Assembly: GCA_903924465.1 (NCBI GenBank) | Contig: CAIYBN010000029.1 | Location: 1-48,155, forward strand | Reading direction: 5' to 3' | Length of the DNA stretch: 48,155 nucleotides | Origin: an uncultured Myxococcales bacterium | Lineage (GTDB): Bacteria > Myxococcota_A > UBA9042 | In this document: positions 16,271 through 24,142 of the stretch, one piece after another | Numbering within the stretch: position 1 is the stretch's first letter | Layout of the letters: every line of letters starts with the position of its first letter | Notes under the pieces: generated by a model | What the model saw: only the letters and a program-made list of their open reading frames with translations | The model's database searches: none | Told to the model about the DNA's origin: nothing | Position numbers and translations under genes: made by a program

Positions 16271-16915
16271 CTAACCGCAACACTTCCTCACCGCGGGCTT
16301 ACGCCCAGAGAGCGTAAAGCTCGCTACGTTGGCGCGTCCCTTGCGGTACGGGGCGCTTTCCTCGGTGATCACAACGTCTTGAAGTCCGGCTGCGGCGACA
16401 AACGCCAGGTATTCGGAGCGGAGGACCGCGCCCGCCCAGCATTCCGCGACGGCTTGCGGATCGGCGCGGTCTTCGGCCGAAATGGCGTCGACGGCGTAGA
16501 TGTCGCTGATGATGAACTGCCCGCCGACCTTCAGCAGTCGGGCAATTTCACGCCACGCCCGCCCCTTGTCCGACACGTGGTTGAGCACGCAGTTGCTGGT
16601 GATCCAGTCGACGGACGCATCGGGCAGCGGGATCGCTTCCAGATCCGCGCGCAGGAAGGTCGCGTTGGTCACGCCAAGCTTGCGCGCCGTCGTCCGCGCC
16701 TTTGCCAGCATCGCTTCGGTCAGGTCAATGCCGTACGCGTGGCCAGTCGGTCCAACTTTCTCAGCGAGCCGGAGAACGTCCGTGCCGCGTCCGCAGCCGA
16801 GGTCGACGCAGACCTGACCTGACGTTGGCTCACAGAGATGAGCGGCAGTTCCGCAGGAAAGGCAGCAAGATGATTCGGCAAGGTCGGTGTAACGGATCTG
16901 AATGGCGTCGGTCAT
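16271..16915 (-). CDS. ArsM-like SAM-dependent methyltransferase
   Basis: The 214-residue protein has a class I methyltransferase fold: motif I VDLGCGRGTDVLRLAEKVGP (about 37-56), GIDLTEAMLAKA, and the SNCVLNHVSDK segment that corresponds to the SNCVINLSPDK signature of arsenite methyltransferases. Cys109 (in SNC) and Cys159 (in ECWAGA) sit where ArsM has its two best conserved arsenic-binding cysteines. The N-terminus carries a further cluster (Cys17, Cys18, Cys21, Cys28) and the protein ends in KCCG. Compared with typical ArsM it is short, because the stretch between the N-terminal cysteines and motif I is missing. AGGAGG precedes the ATG at 16915. As first gene of the peptide operon it may methylate arsenic, a related metalloid, or the peptide itself. 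Confidence 0.8.
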   Translation of the reverse strand: MTDAIQIRYTDLAESSCCLSCGTAAHLCEPTSGQVCVDLGCGRGTDVLRLAEKVGPTGHAYGIDLTEAMLAKARTTARKLGVTNATFLRADLEAIPLPDASVDWITSNCVLNHVSDKGRAWREIARLLKVGGQFIISDIYAVDAISAEDRADPQAVAECWAGAVLRSEYLAFVAAAGLQDVVITEESAPYRKGRANVASFTLSGRKPAVRKCCG

Positions 16916-17033
16916 GGAAGCACCTCCTGGCAGCGTGCGAGCCGGTGCGAGGCATTTGGGTTCAGCCGAACCGTCAGGGCGACAATCGGCTCGCAATCCC
17001 TGAGGGCCACGCATCGGCCCGTTGGAGTCGGTC
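16916..17033. promoter_or_regulatory. Divergent promoter region of peptide operon and DUF2202 gene
   Basis: These 118 bases separate the first gene of the minus-strand peptide operon from the plus-strand ferritin-like lipoprotein gene and must carry both promoters unless one gene is read from further away. It contains the inverted repeat GGTTC-AGCC-GAACC at 16959-16972, near the centre, where a shared regulator could bind. No promoter boxes could be assigned with confidence. Confidence 0.45.
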
Positions 17034-17687
17034 ATGAAAACCCACGCACGAAAGGCTGGACAAGGCCTCGTCTCGTTGTTCCTGCTCTCCTCTCTCATGG
17101 GCTGCGCCAGCGGTGGCATGGGAGGTGGAAACGCCGTGAACGTTGGCGGTGAGACCGTCAACGGGGCGGCAACGACTGAGGAGCGCGCTGATCTCACCTT
17201 CATCCGCGAGGAGGAAAAGCTCGCGCACGACACGTACGTTGCGCTGGGCGCGCACTGGGACCTGCAGGTCTTCACGTCGATCCCGCAATCCGAGTCCAGC
17301 CACATGGCGGCGATTGGCACGCTGCTCGATGCTTATGGCATCCCTGACCCGATCACGAGCGACGTTGCCAACCAGTACGCCAACCCGACGATTCGGGCGC
17401 TCGCGAGCCAGTTGATGGCCCAGGGCCTGGTGTCGCTTGACGCCGCGTTGCAGGTCGGCGCGCTGATCGAGGAATACGACATTGTCGACATCGAGTCGCG
17501 GCGCGCGCATTCGACCAAGCCCGACATCGTGGCGACCTACGACCGCCTGACGATGGGCTCGCGCAACCACCTGCGCGCCTTCCACACCCAGCTCATCGCG
17601 CGCAATCAGAGCTACGTGCCGCAATATTTGAGCCAGTCGGCGTACGACGCGATTGTTGGGTCGGCGCATGAGAGCGGCGGGAACTAG
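17034..17687 (+). CDS. DUF2202 ferritin-like lipoprotein
   Basis: The 217-residue protein has a signal sequence with lipobox LMGC (Cys24), a Gly/Asn-rich linker, and from about residue 50 a DUF2202-type domain: EEEKLAHDTYVAL, the HMAAIGTLLDAYGI segment, and a C-terminal helix with SRNHLRAFHTQL. DUF2202 proteins adopt a four-helix ferritin-like fold with Glu and His residues placed to bind two metals; their activity is not established. The start at 17034 has GGAG six bases upstream; an alternative at 17022 lacks one. It is divergent from the peptide operon over a short shared promoter region, which hints at common control and possibly a metal-related role. Confidence 0.85.
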   Translation: MKTHARKAGQGLVSLFLLSSLMGCASGGMGGGNAVNVGGETVNGAATTEERADLTFIREEEKLAHDTYVALGAHWDLQVFTSIPQSESSHMAAIGTLLDAYGIPDPITSDVANQYANPTIRALASQLMAQGLVSLDAALQVGALIEEYDIVDIESRRAHSTKPDIVATYDRLTMGSRNHLRAFHTQLIARNQSYVPQYLSQSAYDAIVGSAHESGGN

Positions 17688-18340
17688 CTGTGCACGGCGA
17701 ACAGACAATACGTTGGTCTCATCTGTCATCCGATCGTCACGGCCGCGCGCCTGACGCTTGACGCGCCGCGTCATGGGTCTACCGTGGTGCCAGGCCGGTG
17801 CACAACCGGCGGACGATGCTGAGGCATCCAGATGAGCGCCCGGAGAATCAGCGGGGCAGAGGGCAAGCGGCCACACGATGGCGCGACGCCTCACCCGGGC
17901 CTGATTTCCACCCGACGCGCTCCTCCCAAAAGACCGCTCCGCGCTGCCCGCCTGCGTCATCGCTGTTCCCCCGAAGCGATGCGCCTGTGCATGTGTCACC
18001 ACGCGTTCACCTCGCCCGGCATCGCGCCGGCGCTGAGCGTGCACGTCTCATGGGATGGTCGACGCGACTGGGTACCTGAGGCTGCCTGCCTCTCGAACTT
18101 CCTGACACCGTACACAAACGCTGGCTCCCGCCCTTCTCGTTGGGCGTACTGTCGCGTGCACCTGACTCCTCCCAACGCCTCGCTTGCTCTCCGCAGGCTC
18201 GACGGCGTGGCTCTCAACCGACGTTCCGTAACCCCAACACGTGTCCTGCGCCGTTTCGGCAGGGCGCGGACTCCTCTCCGTTTCTTTCTACCTTTCGACC
18301 CCTGCGGCCGGAGGGATCTTGTCCGTTTCAGGAGGTTCCG
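17688..18340 (+). other. 653-base leader or intergenic region before the cytochrome operon
   Basis: No convincing coding sequence is present: open frames exist on both strands but have Arg/Pro-rich translations, no ribosome binding sites and no recognisable domains. A cluster of short hairpins lies at 17759-17828 and is listed separately. The last bases hold a strong AGGAGG site five bases before the octaheme cytochrome start. The length suggests a long 5' leader or distant promoters. Confidence 0.55.
17759..17828 (+). promoter_or_regulatory. Three consecutive hairpins, possible structured leader
   Basis: Within 70 bases there are three perfect inverted repeats: TGACGCG-C-CGCGTCA (17759-17773, also usable as a DNA operator), GCCGGT-GCACA-ACCGGC (17794-17810) and GATGC-TGAG-GCATC (17815-17828). 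I tried to match known riboswitches, including the GEMM class often found before cytochrome genes, and saw no conserved core. The structure may be a new leader element, an operator plus attenuator, or chance in GC-rich DNA. Confidence 0.35.
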
Positions 18341-19783
18341 ATGAAAACTGTGTCGTCCACTACACTTGGGCTCGCCGCCGCTTTGGCGCTGGCCTTTGCG
18401 CTGTTGTGGCCAAGCGGCGAGGCGCGCGCACAAACGCCGTCTACCGCGGTCAAGCTGGCGCCGATCAACCCAATCGCACACCGCACGCGGCCGCACCTCG
18501 ACCACAGCGCGTATTTCAAGGAAGACATCAAGGAGCCGCAGGCGGTCACCGCCAAGTGCCTGACGTGCCACAAAGACGCCGCCAAAGAGGTGATGAAAAC
18601 GCCGCACTGGACTTGGCTGAGCGGCGACGTCGAGCGCGGAGGGAAGACCGTGCGGACCGGCAAGAGCAACCTGATGAACAACTTCTGCATCAGCGTCTCG
18701 GGCAACTGGGCGTCGTGCACGAAATGCCACGCGGGCTATGGCTGGACCGACGCGAATTTCGACTTCAAAAAGGAGCAGAACGTCGACTGCCTGGTCTGCC
18801 ATGACGGCTCGGGCTCGTACACCAAGGACAAAGGCGGCTTGCCTGGCAAGAAGGTCAACTTGGCGGCGGTCGCGCGCAGCGTGCGGGCGCCCTACCGCGA
18901 AAACTGCGGCATTTGCCACTTCAACGGTGGCGGCGGCATGGGAGTCAAACACGGCGACTTGGACGACTCGCTTTTGAACGCGAGCGAGGAAGTCGACGTG
19001 CACATGGGCAAGCTGAACTTCCAGTGCATCGACTGCCACCAGACGCACAATCACGTGGTGCCGGGCAAGGTCAACGCGACGTACACGAACAAGACGCCGG
19101 CCAAGCGGTTTGACTGTGTGGACTGTCACAAGACGACACCGCACGCCGACGGCCAACTCAACCAGCACGTTGCGCGTGTGGCGTGCCAGACGTGCCACAT
19201 CCCCGCGTTTGCCCGGAAATATCCGACCAAGATGGACTGGGACTGGTCCAAAGCCGGCGACGCGACGCGCAAGGACAACGCGCATGAGTACCTGAAGATC
19301 AAAGGCGAATTCAAGTACGACGAAGACGTGCGGCCGGAATACGCCTGGTACAACGGCCGGATGGACCGCTACATCATGGGCGACAAGCTGACGTCGACCG
19401 ACCAGGCGATGAACCAGCCGTTGGGCAATCGCAAGGACCTGACGGCGAAGATTTGGCCGTTCAAGGTGCACCGCGCCAAGCAGATCTTTGATCCCATCAA
19501 CAAAATCCTGATTCCGCCGATTACCAGCGGCGAAGGCGGCTTCTGGACAAAGTTTGACTGGGCGTTTGCCGCCAAGAAAGGCGCCGAAGTCGCGGGGCTG
19601 CCCTACAGCGGCCAGTACGACTTCACCCAGACGCACATGTTCTGGCCGATTACGCACATGACGGCGCCCAAGAAAGAAGCGCTGACCTGCCTGAATTGCC
19701 ACGGAAAAGAGGGGCGCTTGGATTGGAAGGCGCTCGGCTACGACCACGATCCGGTTGGAGGAAAAAATAGCCATGCAAAGTAA
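18341..19783 (+). CDS. Octaheme cytochrome c, tetrathionate reductase family
   Basis: The 480-residue protein has a signal peptide (core about 9-22, likely cut after ARA near residue 30) and eight CXXCH heme-binding motifs: CLTCH, CTKCH, CLVCH, CGICH, CIDCH, CVDCH, CQTCH and CLNCH. Heme number, length and the conserved PHLDHSAYF, LMNNFCIS and CHAGYGWT segments match octaheme tetrathionate reductase-like cytochromes, periplasmic enzymes that reduce tetrathionate, and in vitro also nitrite and hydroxylamine. AGGAGG precedes the ATG at 18341. It leads an operon with two sulfur-transport proteins and a quinol-linked cytochrome, which supports a sulfur-oxyanion substrate. The physiological reaction and direction are inference. 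Confidence 0.88.
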   Translation: MKTVSSTTLGLAAALALAFALLWPSGEARAQTPSTAVKLAPINPIAHRTRPHLDHSAYFKEDIKEPQAVTAKCLTCHKDAAKEVMKTPHWTWLSGDVERGGKTVRTGKSNLMNNFCISVSGNWASCTKCHAGYGWTDANFDFKKEQNVDCLVCHDGSGSYTKDKGGLPGKKVNLAAVARSVRAPYRENCGICHFNGGGGMGVKHGDLDDSLLNASEEVDVHMGKLNFQCIDCHQTHNHVVPGKVNATYTNKTPAKRFDCVDCHKTTPHADGQLNQHVARVACQTCHIPAFARKYPTKMDWDWSKAGDATRKDNAHEYLKIKGEFKYDEDVRPEYAWYNGRMDRYIMGDKLTSTDQAMNQPLGNRKDLTAKIWPFKVHRAKQIFDPINKILIPPITSGEGGFWTKFDWAFAAKKGAEVAGLPYSGQYDFTQTHMFWPITHMTAPKKEALTCLNCHGKEGRLDWKALGYDHDPVGGKNSHAK

Positions 19784-20285
19784 GCCTTACATCAATCCGT
19801 ACTTGGCGGGCGCGCTTCTTGGCGTCGTCCTCTTCAGCGCGTTTGCGCTCACCCACAGCGGGCTCGGCGCTTCTGGCGCCATCAGCCGCATTCAGGTCGC
19901 GGCCACCGCCGGTGTCGCGCAATCGCATGTTGACCGCGTCGGGTATTTTGCCGCAGTCGGCGGCGGCGACCGCCACGCGCTCGACCACTCCAGCGTGATG
20001 ATGCTCGTCGGCACCTTCGCCGGTGGACTCCTCTCCGCGTGGCGGAACCGCCGCTTGAAGGTCGAAGTCTGCAAAGGTCCGCAAATCTCCAACACCACCC
20101 GACTCGCGCTCGCGCTTGTCGGCGGCGTGCTCATGGGCTTTGGCGCGCGCTTCGCGAGAGGCTGCACGTCGGGTCAGGCCTTGAGCGGCGGCGCGGTGCT
20201 CTCCGCCGGCAGTTGGGTCTTCATGTTCGCGGTCTTTGGCGGCGCTTATCTCGTCGCTTGGTTTGTCCGCAAGCTGTGGAATTAG
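19773..20285 (+). CDS. YeeE/YedE-family sulfur transport protein, first half
   Basis: The 170-residue membrane protein has helices near residues 8-26, 65-85, 110-130 and 145-165, and the family motif GGVLMGFGARFARGCTSGQAL, whose Cys is the expected sulfur relay residue of thiosulfate transporters of the TsuA type. The chosen ATG at 19773 has GGAGG 11 bases upstream and overlaps the end of the cytochrome gene by 11 bases; a TTG at 19755 is possible but unlikely. With the next gene it forms the usual two-part YeeE/YedE pair, probably importing thiosulfate or a related sulfur compound into the cytoplasm. Confidence 0.85.
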   Translation: MQSKPYINPYLAGALLGVVLFSAFALTHSGLGASGAISRIQVAATAGVAQSHVDRVGYFAAVGGGDRHALDHSSVMMLVGTFAGGLLSAWRNRRLKVEVCKGPQISNTTRLALALVGGVLMGFGARFARGCTSGQALSGGAVLSAGSWVFMFAVFGGAYLVAWFVRKLWN

Positions 20286-20294
20286 GAGGTCGTC

Positions 20295-21476
20295 ATGTTT
20301 CCACTCGATATGGCCGCGCACGGAAAATCCATCAATTACGCAACCTTTTTCGCCATCGGCTTTGGCTTCGGCACGGTGCTTGAGCTCGCCGGCTTTGGTA
20401 ACGCCCGCAAGCTCGCCGCGCAGTTCTACCTGAAAGACATGACGGTGCTGAAGACCATGTTCACGGGCATCCTCACGGCCTGCCTGTTGATCTTCTTCAC
20501 GGCGTCCATCGGCTACCTCGATTTCTCCAAAATCTTCGTCAACCAGACGTATCTCTGGCCTGGTCTCATCGGCGGCCTCGTCATGGGCGTCGGCTTCGTC
20601 ATCGGTGGCTACTGCCCCGGCACGTCGGTCGTGTCCGCGGCGAGCTTCAAGCTGGACGGCATCGTCTTCTTCATCGGCACGATCCTCGGCGCCGGTGTAT
20701 TTGGCGAAACCGTCGACCAATTCAGCGGATTCTGGAACGCGTCGTACACCGAGCGCTTGCTCCTGTCGGACTGGTTCGGTTGGTCGTTGGGCGCGACAGT
20801 CGTCGGTGTGACGCTCCTGGCGCTCACGTTCTTCTACGCGGCGGAGAAGACCGAGCAGTATTTCCGCACGCCGGACGCGCCGTTTTCCTGGAAGATCGGC
20901 AATCGCGTGTACGTGGCAAGCGCGGGCGTGGCGCTGGCTGTCGCGCTTGGCATCTGGCTGAACGGCCAGCCGACGCCAGAGCAGAAGTGGCAGCACATCG
21001 GTGTGCAGTACCAATCGCTGCTGGACAAGCGCGAGGTGTTTGTGCACCCGCTGGAGTACGTGAAGACCTGGAACGACTCCGCGGTGAAGCTGGTCACGCT
21101 GGATCTGCGGCCGAAAGCGGAGTTTGACGCGTTTCACCTGGATTCCGCCCAGCGTGTCACATTTGATCAGCTGGCCGACAAGGACTTCGTCTTTGAGCTC
21201 GACCAGTTGCCGCCGCAAGGGGTGGTTGTGCTGGTCACCAACGACGAAGCCGAAGCGGTGCGCGCGTGGCAGCGTCTGAAGGTGCAGGGCGTGACGAACC
21301 TCTACATTCTGGAGCACGGACTGCGCGACTGGGAGCCTCTCTTCTCTCACGTTGCGTCGCTGCATTTTGACCTCGCGAAGCCGCCGGCCAAGGTGCTGGA
21401 GCAGTTTCCCAAAGACGCCTACACAATCAAAATCAAGCTAAAGACGTCGCGCCGCGCCGCCGGTTTGTGCAGTTAG
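20295..21476 (+). CDS. YeeE/YedE transporter fused to a degenerate rhodanese domain
   Basis: This 393-residue protein starts with AGGAGG before the ATG at 20295. Residues 1-225 hold several membrane helices and the YeeE/YedE motif GFVIGGYCPGTSVVSAASFK with its conserved Cys. A further helix near 205-225 leads into a soluble C-terminal part (about 245-370) with rhodanese-like strands: LVTLDLRPKAEFDAFHL, then VVVLVTNDEAEAVRAW and LYILEHGLRDWEPLF. Where active rhodaneses have a catalytic Cys (YCxxGxRS), this one has TNDEAE, so it probably does not transfer sulfur itself and may bind or sense a sulfur carrier. It is co-transcribed with the octaheme and nonaheme cytochromes. Confidence 0.82.
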   Translation: MFPLDMAAHGKSINYATFFAIGFGFGTVLELAGFGNARKLAAQFYLKDMTVLKTMFTGILTACLLIFFTASIGYLDFSKIFVNQTYLWPGLIGGLVMGVGFVIGGYCPGTSVVSAASFKLDGIVFFIGTILGAGVFGETVDQFSGFWNASYTERLLLSDWFGWSLGATVVGVTLLALTFFYAAEKTEQYFRTPDAPFSWKIGNRVYVASAGVALAVALGIWLNGQPTPEQKWQHIGVQYQSLLDKREVFVHPLEYVKTWNDSAVKLVTLDLRPKAEFDAFHLDSAQRVTFDQLADKDFVFELDQLPPQGVVVLVTNDEAEAVRAWQRLKVQGVTNLYILEHGLRDWEPLFSHVASLHFDLAKPPAKVLEQFPKDAYTIKIKLKTSRRAAGLCS

Positions 21477-21540
21477 TTCGAGCGCTGCGGCCGTCGCGTC
21501 TTGCGATCGCCGCCCCAACGACACCCACAAAGGGGGCAAC

Positions 21541-23382
21541 GTGAACACGTCAAAGAACATTGGAACATGGGTCAGCGCGGGCATCGCGTTGCTCTTTGCC
21601 TGGCCGGCATGGGCAGACGGCGCGCGCGTGGATTGTCAGGGCTGTCACGAGAAGAACGTGCATGTAGCCACTTACGAGGCCTCGGCGCACAAGGATCTCG
21701 CATGTACGGCTTGTCATGTCCGCGACGAAGCGATCCCGCTCGCCGCGGCAAGCACAGAGGCATGTGTCGCGACCTTCAAGGGCACCGACTGCGCGCGCTG
21801 CCACGCGAAAGCGGTGAAGGAGCATCAGGGCAGCGTCCACAACAGCAAGCGCTTGCCGATCGATTGCGCGCGCTGTCACGCCGACATTCACACGATCCAG
21901 CCGCACAAGACCGACAAGCTGGCGATCGTGGAGACGTGCAGCGAGTGCCACACCCACGAGTCGCCGTATTTCGATTCAGTGCACTACGCCGCGCTGAAGA
22001 AAGGCCACAACGACGCGCCGACGTGTACGGACTGTCACGGCCTGCACGCGATTGCCAAGATCGACAACGACGCGAAAGGCCGCGATTTTCACACAAAGGC
22101 GTGTCTCAAGTGCCACGACGACACGGCGATGATGGAGCGCAACAAGGTCACGACCATCGCCGGGCCGACGTACTTCAACAGCTTCCACGGTAAGAATGTG
22201 CAGCTGGGCTATCCGGAAAAGGTCGCGGGTTGCGCCGATTGCCACACCGCCCACGAGGTGCGCAAGGCGGACGATCCCAAGGCGAGCGTGAACAAGGCCA
22301 ACCTGGTCGACACCTGCGGCAAGTGCCACACGAGCGCGGGTGCGTCATTCGCCCAATACGCGCCGCACGCGGAGGACGGCGACAAGAAGAAATACCCGGC
22401 GCTCTACTGGACGCGGATTGCCATGACGGGGCTGCTTGTCGGCACGTTCCTGTTCTTCTGGCTGCATTCGCTGCTGTGGGCACTGCGCTCGTTCGTCGAA
22501 CGGCAGCGCAAGCCGCGCGTCGAAGGCCACGAGGCTGTCGCGGGTACGCAAAAGGTGTATCGCCGGTTTGAGGCCAAGCACATCGCGCTGCACTTGGTCG
22601 TCGTGACGAGCTTCCTGACGCTCGCGGCCACGGGGCTGCCGCTGAAATTCCACGGCACGGGCTGGGGCAAGATGTTGATGGACACGTTTGGCGGCGCGGC
22701 GCGCGCACGAACGATTCACCACGCTGCAGCGGTCGTCACGTTTGGCTACTTCGTCGTCGCGATTGGCATGAGCATCCGCTTCTTGCTGACCAAAGTGAAC
22801 GGCCAACGCCGCATCGTCTCGCGCCTCCTCGGCCCCGATTCGCTCTTCCCCAACCTGCGCGACTGGCGCGACCTGAAGGCGATGTTCCGCTGGTTCTTCT
22901 TCGCCGGTCCCAAGCCGACGTTTGAGCGCTGGACCTACTGGGAGAAGTTCGACTTCATGGCGGTCTTCTGGGGCATGTTCGCCATCGGCGGCAGCGGTCT
23001 TTTGCTCTGGTTCCCCGTCTTCTTCTCCCGCTTTGTACCCGGCTGGATGTTCAACATCGCGACAATTGTGCACTCGGACGAAGCGCTGTTGGCGACCGGC
23101 TTCATCTTCACGGTGCACTTCTTCAACACGCACTTCCGCCCGGAGAAGTTCCCGATGGACCCGGTGATTTTCAACGGTCGCGTGAGTGAAGAAGAGATGC
23201 GCGAGGAACGCGGCGACCAGCTCGCGCGTTACAAAGCCGAGGGAATCGCGCCGGCGTTAGAGGAGAAAGGCGCTGGTTCGTTGCTGTGGGAGGTCGCATT
23301 CCGGCTGTTCGGCTTCACCGCGGTTGCGATCGGGCTGTCGCTGGCGGTCGGGATGGTCTACGCGCTGTTGGTCAAGGGCTAG
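21541..23382 (+). CDS. Nine-heme cytochrome c fused to a membrane cytochrome b
   Basis: The 613-residue protein starts with GTG at 21541 after GGGGG, has a signal peptide ending near PAWA, then nine CXXCH motifs within about residues 30-275: CQGCH, CTACH, two CARCH, CSECH, CTDCH, CLKCH, CADCH and CGKCH. From about residue 286 follow four or five membrane helices with histidines near residues 308, 347-351, 392-393, 509 and 525-530, as in di-heme cytochrome b subunits. This architecture fits a quinol dehydrogenase that passes electrons between the quinone pool and periplasmic cytochromes. In this operon the partner is probably the octaheme cytochrome. Direction of electron flow is unknown. Confidence 0.87.
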   Translation: MNTSKNIGTWVSAGIALLFAWPAWADGARVDCQGCHEKNVHVATYEASAHKDLACTACHVRDEAIPLAAASTEACVATFKGTDCARCHAKAVKEHQGSVHNSKRLPIDCARCHADIHTIQPHKTDKLAIVETCSECHTHESPYFDSVHYAALKKGHNDAPTCTDCHGLHAIAKIDNDAKGRDFHTKACLKCHDDTAMMERNKVTTIAGPTYFNSFHGKNVQLGYPEKVAGCADCHTAHEVRKADDPKASVNKANLVDTCGKCHTSAGASFAQYAPHAEDGDKKKYPALYWTRIAMTGLLVGTFLFFWLHSLLWALRSFVERQRKPRVEGHEAVAGTQKVYRRFEAKHIALHLVVVTSFLTLAATGLPLKFHGTGWGKMLMDTFGGAARARTIHHAAAVVTFGYFVVAIGMSIRFLLTKVNGQRRIVSRLLGPDSLFPNLRDWRDLKAMFRWFFFAGPKPTFERWTYWEKFDFMAVFWGMFAIGGSGLLLWFPVFFSRFVPGWMFNIATIVHSDEALLATGFIFTVHFFNTHFRPEKFPMDPVIFNGRVSEEEMREERGDQLARYKAEGIAPALEEKGAGSLLWEVAFRLFGFTAVAIGLSLAVGMVYALLVKG

Positions 23383-23394
23383 GCGCAAGCGGAG

Positions 23395-23422
23395 GGTGCG
23401 GCGACACAGCGGTCGTCGCACC
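23395..23422. terminator. 11-bp hairpin between convergent genes
   Basis: GGTGCGGCGAC (23395-23405) pairs with GTCGTCGCACC (23412-23422) around a six-base loop, with one G-U pair. It lies between the stop of the plus-strand nonaheme cytochrome gene and the stop of the minus-strand methyltransferase gene, so it could end both transcripts. No T-run follows on either strand. Confidence 0.5.
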
Positions 23423-23430
23423 GGGTGGCG

Positions 23431-24099
23431 TCACGCCTTCTGTGCCACAACCAGAAATACCGGGAACGACCGCGTGCCGTCCGCAGTCTCTTTGGCGATG
23501 TGCAGCACAGTCGAGAGGCTCGGCGCCGCAAAACCAGCTTCCTTGGCCAACGCAACCAGCTTGTCCGTGTCAAAGCCGTGGTGCACGTCCACCTCGATGC
23601 CGTGAAACGAGCCGTCTTCCTTGACCAAATCGGCGATACACAGCCAACCGTCCGCGTTGAGCTGGTCGTGCCAAGTCCGCAGAATCGCCGCCGTGTCCGG
23701 AATGTGATGCAGCACCATCGACGAGTAGATCAGATCGAAGCGCTCATCTGGCAAGACCGCGACGGTCGGCTCAGCCAAACGCGTCGTCATGTTGTTGACG
23801 CCAAACGCCGCGATCTTCTCCGTCACGACCTGCAGCATGCCCTGCGAGGCGTCCGCCAGCACGATGTGTCCCAAGCTCTCGCGCAGCGGGAACGACAACA
23901 AGCCCGTGCCGCAGCCAAAGTCCAGCGCCCGCATCCCGGTGTGCAGTGGCACAGCGTTGCGAATTCCGGCGGCAATCTGATTGGCACGTTCGATGAAAAC
24001 CGGGTTCTGGTCCCACGAGCGGGCGTGACTGTCAAAGTGCTCCGCGCCAAGGACAACTTTGTGTGTGTGCGCGTGTGCGGCGTGGTTGTGCTGATTCAT
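23431..24099 (-). CDS. Class I SAM-dependent methyltransferase with His-rich N-terminus
   Basis: The 222-residue protein has motif I ALDFGCGTGLLSFPL, an acidic residue after ADASQGML, and the LIYSSMVLHHIPD segment common in small-molecule methyltransferases. The first 14 residues contain six histidines (MNQHNHAAHAHTHK), which could bind metal. ATG codons at 24102 and 24099 are adjacent; 24099 is preferred because GAGG then lies six bases upstream. It follows the DUF3365 lipoprotein gene by 43 bases, so the two are probably co-transcribed. No substrate can be named. The protein is unlike the ArsM-like enzyme at 16271-16915 since it lacks the SNCV signature. Confidence 0.82.
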   Translation of the reverse strand: MNQHNHAAHAHTHKVVLGAEHFDSHARSWDQNPVFIERANQIAAGIRNAVPLHTGMRALDFGCGTGLLSFPLRESLGHIVLADASQGMLQVVTEKIAAFGVNNMTTRLAEPTVAVLPDERFDLIYSSMVLHHIPDTAAILRTWHDQLNADGWLCIADLVKEDGSFHGIEVDVHHGFDTDKLVALAKEAGFAAPSLSTVLHIAKETADGTRSFPVFLVVAQKA

Positions 24100-24142
24100 C
24101 ATCTGCCTCAAGGTGTTGCAAGTGTTGTATGGACGCGCGGCA

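Noticed and set aside
17759..17950. A GEMM-type (cyclic dinucleotide) riboswitch before the cytochrome operon
   Set aside because: Such elements are common before multiheme cytochromes, but the conserved core sequences could not be found here.
17832..18344. A 170-codon plus-strand frame before the octaheme gene
   Set aside because: Arg/Pro-rich, no ribosome binding site, no domain, and it runs over the Shine-Dalgarno site of the real gene.
19650..21365. A minus-strand open frame of 571 codons across the YeeE/YedE genes
   Set aside because: Arg/Glu/Asp-rich shadow; the plus strand has three well-supported genes with ribosome binding sites.
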